Shown: piece by piece, positions 58,631 through 64,000 of the stretch
Position numbering within the stretch: position 1 is the stretch's first letter
Layout: each line of letters opens with the position of its first letter
NCBI GenBank assembly: GCA_007922305.1
Contig: ML677333.1
Coordinates: forward strand, 16,328,676-16,392,675
Direction: 5' to 3'
From: Dermatemys mawii
Taxonomy: Eukaryota > Chordata > Testudines > Dermatemydidae
Length of the DNA: 64,000 nt
Program-made: the position numbers and the translations under genes
Notes under the pieces: generated by a model
Told to the model about the DNA's origin: nothing
The model's database searches: none
Seen by the model: only the letters and a program-made list of their open reading frames with translations

Positions 58631-59303
58631 AGTGATGGAGACTCTACTGCAACCATTGGTAAACCGTTAAATAGGTGCATCTTATTTCCGATCTGAATTT
58701 GTCTACCTTCAACTTCCAGTCACTGGATTGCGTTATACCTTTCTCTGTGAATTAATTTTATTACCCATATAAGTATTTATAGATTGTACTGAAGTCACTC
58801 CTTAATATTCCCTTTGCTCAACTGAATATATTGAACTCCTTGAGTCTATTACTATCAGGCCCATTTTCTAACTCTTTAATCATTCTCATGGCTTTTCTCA
58901 GAACCCTCTCCAATTTATCAATATCCTTCTTCAACTTTAGACCCCAGAACTGAACACAATATTCCAGTTGTGGTCCTTTCAGTGCCAAATACAGAGGTAA
59001 TATAATCTCCTTATTCTTATTGGACATTTCCCTGTTTATAAATCCAGTGATCACATTGGACCTCTGTGCTACAGTGTCGCACTAGGAGTTCACGTTCATT
59101 TGGTTATCCACCACGAACTCAAGTGTTTTTCTGAGTCAATGCTTCCCAGTATAATTTTCCCCCACCAACCCCACATACTTTATTCCTAACTGTATAACTT
59201 TGCACTTGGCCATAGTCAAACACTTATTGTTTGACTACACCCAGTTTACAAAGTGATACAGATTGCTCTGTGTCAGTGACCTGTCCTCTTTGTTAATCTA
59301 TCT
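58631..59303 (-). mobile_element. CR1 LINE, ORF2 end and 3' part
   Basis: The plus strand shows CAACTTCCAGTCACTGGATTG, TCTTTAATCATTCTCATGGC, CAGAACTGAACACAATATTCC, GGTTATCCACCACGAACTC and CAGTTTACAAAGTGATACAG, the turtle CR1 order in reverse. The extreme 3' terminus is missing here, unlike the 39411 copy. Confidence 0.9.
58818..59054 (-). pseudogene. CR1 ORF2 (reverse transcriptase) C-terminal remnant
   Basis: This 78-codon open frame contains the signature of the CR1/LINE ORF2 C-terminus: a P-x-LEYC-x-QFW segment (PQLEYCVQFW), then KKDIDKLERV, RKAMRMIK and an RLKEFNIFS-like end. In intact relatives the segment follows the reverse-transcriptase domain. Only this tail survives and no catalytic YxDD motif is present. 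It lies within the decayed CR1 copy and is not functional. Confidence 0.85.
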
Positions 59304-60839
59304 CAGAGCTGAGAAGGGGACTCTGCTAATGGTAACAGCTCTTAGGAAAACTTTAGTGCCATCAGGGAAGTAAGCTAGAAAAGCAGAGTACATTCAGGAG
59401 TGGTCTATGAAGAAAGTTCCTGCTCACTCAAATCTGGGGGAGTCCTACTCGAATTGTCAGAACTGAAAGTGTTGAAAAAAATCTTTCTTCATGCTTGTGG
59501 CTATCCAAAGAAGATGTACATGAGTCGCTAAATTAATCTCTGGTGTAATACCATCCATTTCAGTGGAATTGCACCTGAAATAAATTTGGTCCAAGCAAGT
59601 CCCTTTTTTGTTTTCCTTCTAGGCCTCCATAAGCCTTTAATTGGCTTTGTTTAGTAGGTAACTACAGGTCTGGTCCTTTACTATTAGTATTATTTAAGTT
59701 GAATTGCTGTTTCATAGCTAAATGAAGATTGACTAAGTAGAAAGTAGATTTTAAATGAATTATCAAAACCGTTTTTATAAAACCTCACATTCTTCATATC
59801 TCCCTGCTACTAGAGACTGTGCAATGACTCTCAGTGAGTGCTGTCATTTTATTAAAATATTCAAGCAGGAAGTATAGTCTGATGATTGTGTAATTAATAG
59901 CAGGAAATACAGCTCAGCATCTAAATTCACAAGGAAGTCAGGAATTGTTCGAAGTTGTAATGTAATGTAATGTTATTATTAATAATAATTTGATTAAATG
60001 AACAGCAATTATAGATATTGGCTTCCTGTTTAATTTTATTCTATTTAACATGCAATTACATGTATTAAAATTATAATTTATTCTTTGAAATTAGATGTAT
60101 AGTAATAATCACAAAATTTCTTATGGCCCATTTCAGTTTTTCTATGAAAAAGGATTATCACTTTCATTTATTTATTTTATTTTGAATTGGCTAACTGAAG
60201 TTTTCAGATAGAGCATACTTAAAATAGAATGGTTCATGTCTGTTGTCTGTCTTTCAAGGGATTTTCTACTGGTGAAGGTGTAGAGTCTGTGAAATTTACA
60301 CTTGGCTATCAGCTAATTGTTCGAAATTGGGATTCTGTCTCAGTAAGAAATAGGCAGCACTTAGTGAGGTGAGGGTTAATTAATTCTTGCCCTTGCATAG
60401 CTGGGTTTATGGGCAGAAGATGGTGCCCTATAGAGTGAGAACCTTAGTGTTCCAGGGAATGGATCTTTTATTTGCTGATTCCAATTCATGTCCCACTGTG
60501 GATACAGACTACAGACTTCTGATTCACCAGCAACTGAGAGGACCAGTTTGCTGTTATCCCAAGGGGTGGACTACTGCCACCTGCAGAGATCCCCAGATGG
60601 TTTGTGGCCATGACCAGGTTCTGAAGTGTTTGAAAGGGTTGGGATGCTGCCATTTCTCAAGCTCCAAAGAGTCCAGTTATCACATGATATACTATGATCA
60701 CAGTATGAAGAGTGAGAAACCATCTCCCAGAGAAGATCAAAGGGGAATGTGTTGTGATGTGTGTGCTAAAGTATAGATGATGTTATGCTGAAACCTCATA
60801 TTTGAATGTTTGTAACTGAAACAAAAGGGGGAAAGTCTA
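59304..60839. other. Non-coding, AT-rich and repeat-poor
   Basis: No gene supported. About 59690-60200 is AT-rich with many TAATTA-type sites and no recognisable repeat. The 129-codon open frame at 60387-60776 lacks domains, signal sequence or splice context. Confidence 0.45.
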
Positions 60840-61257
60840 GTGGCTGGTGTACCTGACCTCCTGCCCCCTTGTTTCCCTAGTCAAGGTGCCTCAGTCTTTC
60901 AGGCAGTGGAGGTAGAGTTGACCAAGACCCTTCCACTCCACCAAGTCCCAGCCCAAAGCCCCATGAGAGTTGACTTCTGAATGGGGGAACTCCACGCAGG
61001 AGTCTAAATCCACTGCCCTGGGCTTCTTCCTACCCGTGTCCCTTCAGTTTGGGGCATGGCTTCTATAGTCCAATTTGCTGTGGTGGGTTGCCTCCAGTGG
61101 TTCCCGCTCATTAATTTTGGGTTGTGCCCTGCTGTGGTCCCAGGCTCCTTCAGGCAGAGCAGCTGTAGTTTGGTGAAGCCAAACTCAACAGTGTCTCTGA
61201 GCTGCAGTCACCTTGGTTGCCAGAGGCTCCTAGGTCTCCTCCAGTCTCCCTTGACTG
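60840..61257 (+). mobile_element. LTR-like GC-rich fragment
   Basis: CTGACCTCCTGCCCCCTTG, CAAGACCCTTCCACTCCAC, GGGCTTCTTCCTACCCGTG and GAGCTGCAGTCACCTTGG match a turtle LTR as I recall it. It is cut off by the next repeat at 61258. No terminal CA or target duplication seen. Confidence 0.5.
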
Positions 61258-61705
61258 TAGGATTGCCAGGTGTCCAGTTTTCTACTGGAATACCCAGTTG
61301 AAAAGGGACCCTAGAGGCTTTGATCAGCAATGCTGACCAGGCCATTAAAAGTGCGGTCAGCAGCACAGCTGCTTCCAGTAGCAGCAGCATGTCCCCTCTC
61401 CGGCTCCTATGCTTACAGGCAGCCAGGGGACTCCGCATGCTGCCCTGTCCCCAAGCGCTGGCTCTGTAGCTTCCATTGGCCGGGAACCATGGCCAATAGA
61501 TGCTGTGGGGGAAGTGCCTGCAGACAGGGAAGCACATGGAGCCACCTGGCTGTGCCTGCATATAGGAGCTGGAGGGGTGACATGCCGCTGCTTCTGGGAG
61601 CTGCTTGAGGTAAGTGCCACCCTGAGCCTGACCCCCTCCTATGCCCCAACCCTCTGTCCCAGCCCTGATCCCCCTTCTACCCTCCAAACCCCTCAGTCCT
61701 AGCAC
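61258..61705 (+). repeat. GC-rich foldback repeat, copy 2
   Basis: It starts TAGGATTGCCAGGTGTCC and includes GGCCATTAAAAGTGCGGTC. The central palindrome is CCATTGGCCGGGAACC ATGGCCAATAG, and the block ends AACCCCTCAGTCC. The core matches copy 1 at 1120-1567. Long open frames on both strands (up to 165 codons, minus) are by-products. Confidence 0.65.
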
Positions 61706-64000
61706 CCTGAGGTGGAAAGGAGTTTCCTTGCTGAGTTCCTAGGGTGACTTTTCTTAGCCAGAGTTGCCCAGCAGAGCAGACTCCATCTTGGCCATGAGGT
61801 CGCCCTAAGATTCCTCTCTGTGTAATACTTTCTGAAAAGTCCTGAAAAGACAGAACTCTGGCCTGTGCTTTAGCAAAGAGTTAAACTGTGATGCAGGAAG
61901 AGGGGAAGTGTATAGTTATATAGATCCTCTGAGAATCTTCTGCCCACCCCAGTTACAGTAGCTTCACTGAATAAGATAAAACAAAAAATGAATTGCCATA
62001 GTACATGGAGGGTGTCATTTGTTTGGCAGTTCTGCACAGACAGGTAGGAGAACTTCATCTTTCTTGTTTTTATTTCCAAACCTGTCGCTCTGTAGAGCAG
62101 TTGCTCTTGGCACAAATTGCATCATTTGGGACTCTTTCAAGCTCTATTTCTATATTGACAATTATATTTTCTCCATTACTAATTAATCTCTTCTGTGCTA
62201 GAGATTGGGGACATCTATTTAATTTACTGCTTGATCCTGCTCATAAAGAAGTCAAAGGTAAAAGTGCCAGTGACTTCTGTGGGACCAGGAGCTGGCAGTT
62301 AATATTTAGTCATGTTTGAAAATAAAAAATGAGAAGAGTGGCCCCCTATGTGTCTGGTTAAAACAGCAACTTCTAGTGCTGGAATTCCTCTTGCTTCTTT
62401 AATTTCTATTCCAGCTATATTGCTGGACAACTAATTTGCATGTGAGCGAAACTGCAATTTTGTATAGGTGTTACAAAAATGTAGTAAATGTACTGCACAA
62501 AAATGCATTAAAAGGCTCCAGGATTTGCCCAATTTCAGACATTTTGTGAGATATATGAGCTTTACTGTGAAAACTGACTTTTGAGCAGCCTCTTATAAAT
62601 GATCATTGTCACACTCTGGAACAGAAATGCAGGACAATACTGCTTATTGCAAAAGAGGAAACACAAGCAAAGTAGAGCTGTCTATTCAAAGAGCATCAGA
62701 TAGCATCAGGCAAACCCAAAACAGTACTAAGTTCTACTCTAAGTTGAACACAGAAGTTTGGTGGTTGATCCACATCTCCTAGTTAAGCAAAATGAGGCTG
62801 GAAATCTTATGAGAACAACTTTTTTCATGGGGTGAAATCCTGGCCCACTGAAATCAATGGTGCCAGGATTTCACCCATGAATTTTTGTCACCTGTGCTAA
62901 CTTGCTAAGCATTTGATGCATTGTTCATTAGCATAGCATATAAGCACCTCTGTACTACCTAAGTACTTGGGATTGGTCAGAATCAGAAAGTGAAGACAGA
63001 CACAGAAACTGAAAAATAATATGAAAATGACAGAGATATTTTTGAACCCCAAATTATTCAGGTAAGGTTCATTTCAAGTTTTGGGGAAAGGCTTCTCTGA
63101 TGGAAGGAAGATTTTATTTTATTCATACTAGGTTCCCATTCCATATTGTCCATCCATACTACTATGTGAAATTCACAAAAGAAAATATCTAAACAAAGAA
63201 ATGTGAAAATATTGTGATACTTCAGATGTGTGTTGCTGCTTTGAAAATGTACAGTCACTTTGCCATGAGAGAAAGGATCAAGGTAAATAAACAAAAAAGG
63301 AGATAGTTTCTAAAACTAAGTCATCAGTATATATGGCTGGGTTCTGAACTGGTTTCCACTTTCAATAAGTAGCTGAATTGATCTTCATTATCAGTCTGCC
63401 AGACAACAGGCAGAACATTATTCTCTAGGTATTACAGGAATGGAAAACCTGAAGTGCAGACTGCATGATGGTTCCCTATGAGAGTTAGAGCCAGGAGAGT
63501 CATGACATTCTTTGGCTAACAAATATTTTCAACAGTGATCTAGCCTGGCAGTTGTTCTTGCTTAATTTTTTCCACTGTGTCCTTTGATTAGAGGATCTTA
63601 CCATTAGACAGAGCACATTGTCTGTTATCTGGTCCCTCCTCCCCTACATCAATGATTGACTGTGACAGGGGAAGTTTAAAGGAAGAAGTAAAATGTGATA
63701 AACAGTATTCATCACTGCAGAGAGGAGCCTGGCTAAAAGCTTTCTGTCACCATTAATAATACTGTTTAGTTTTCATCCTCCCCATTTATTGCATTAGTAG
63801 CAGATGTAAAATACTGCAAGGAGCAAACTCCTCTCAGTATGTACTACCTGTAAAAACCTGTTCTCTGGCTGAAGATATTTTAAACTTCCTGAAGCTAGCC
63901 ATGTAGATATTATGATGAACAGTTGGAGCTCCTATTCTGAAGGCCTCTCAGGTAATTTATTTATAAGGAAACACTTTGTTAACTTGCACAATGGTGACAT
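61706..64000. other. Non-coding, mostly unique
   Basis: No gene. The hairpin at 62826-62879 and short palindromic pieces near 62225-62300 are the only structures noted. Confidence 0.5.
62826..62879. repeat. Palindromic repeat fragment
   Basis: CATGGGGTGAAATCCTGGC (62826-62844) and GCCAGGATTTCACCCATG (62862-62879) pair almost perfectly. This is the tip of a common turtle foldback element. Confidence 0.8.

Noticed and set aside
60387..60776. 129-codon plus-strand open frame
   Set aside because: Not in a repeat I recognise, but no domain, signal or splice context; could be chance. A protein search would decide.
61208..61705. 165-codon minus-strand frame and overlapping plus-strand frames
   Set aside because: Inside foldback repeat copy 2; the same palindromic core is at 1120-1567.

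Overview
This window looks like a stretch of gene desert or intron from a turtle (probably cryptodiran) nuclear genome. The evidence is the repeat content. There are several CR1 LINE fragments with the reptile or bird style 3' region, MIR/CORE-SINE relics, many short foldback hAT-type transposons with exact 8-bp target duplications, LTR remnants, and Penelope-like sequences of the kind common in turtles. The DNA is AT-rich and full of poly-A, TA and GA/CT tracts, and has a 400-base assembly gap. Family names come from my recall of consensus sequences, not from a search.

No intact protein-coding gene, rRNA or tRNA gene can be supported. The long open frames lie in GC-rich repeats (for example 48945-49502, 61208-61705, 28360-28908) or are isolated and unsupported (60387-60776, 17510-18001). 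Coding remnants recognised are a degenerate hAT transposase C-terminus (10510-10707, +) and a decayed CR1 reverse-transcriptase C-terminus (58818-59054, -).

Layout: 1-5 kb, mixed old repeats including an insertion flanked by a 39-bp direct repeat. 5.5-6.2 kb, a Penelope-like element in inverted halves around the gap. 6.3-7.1 kb, a possible LTR. 8.5-16.5 kb, dense transposons (three foldback elements with 8-bp duplications, a 1.5-kb foldback hAT, CR1 on both strands). 16.5-25 kb, mostly unique. 25.2-27.1 kb, a roughly 200-bp inverted duplication, a CR1 end, an hAT arm and a foldback element. 28-40 kb, sparse, with two more Penelope-like insertions at 33.1 and 40.2 kb. 45.4-49.7 kb, dense again. 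52.4 and 55.3 kb, two solo LTRs with target duplications. 58.6-59.3 kb, CR1. 60.8-61.7 kb, GC-rich repeats. The ends are unique sequence.

The most interesting signal is in the Penelope-like family. Three insertions, each bounded by a 13-14 bp target duplication, carry a compact motif resembling a hammerhead ribozyme core: (C)UGACGA, a stem-II hairpin, GAAA, a tiny stem III and UC. In the 5.5-kb copy two identical 88-bp arms face each other across the gap.
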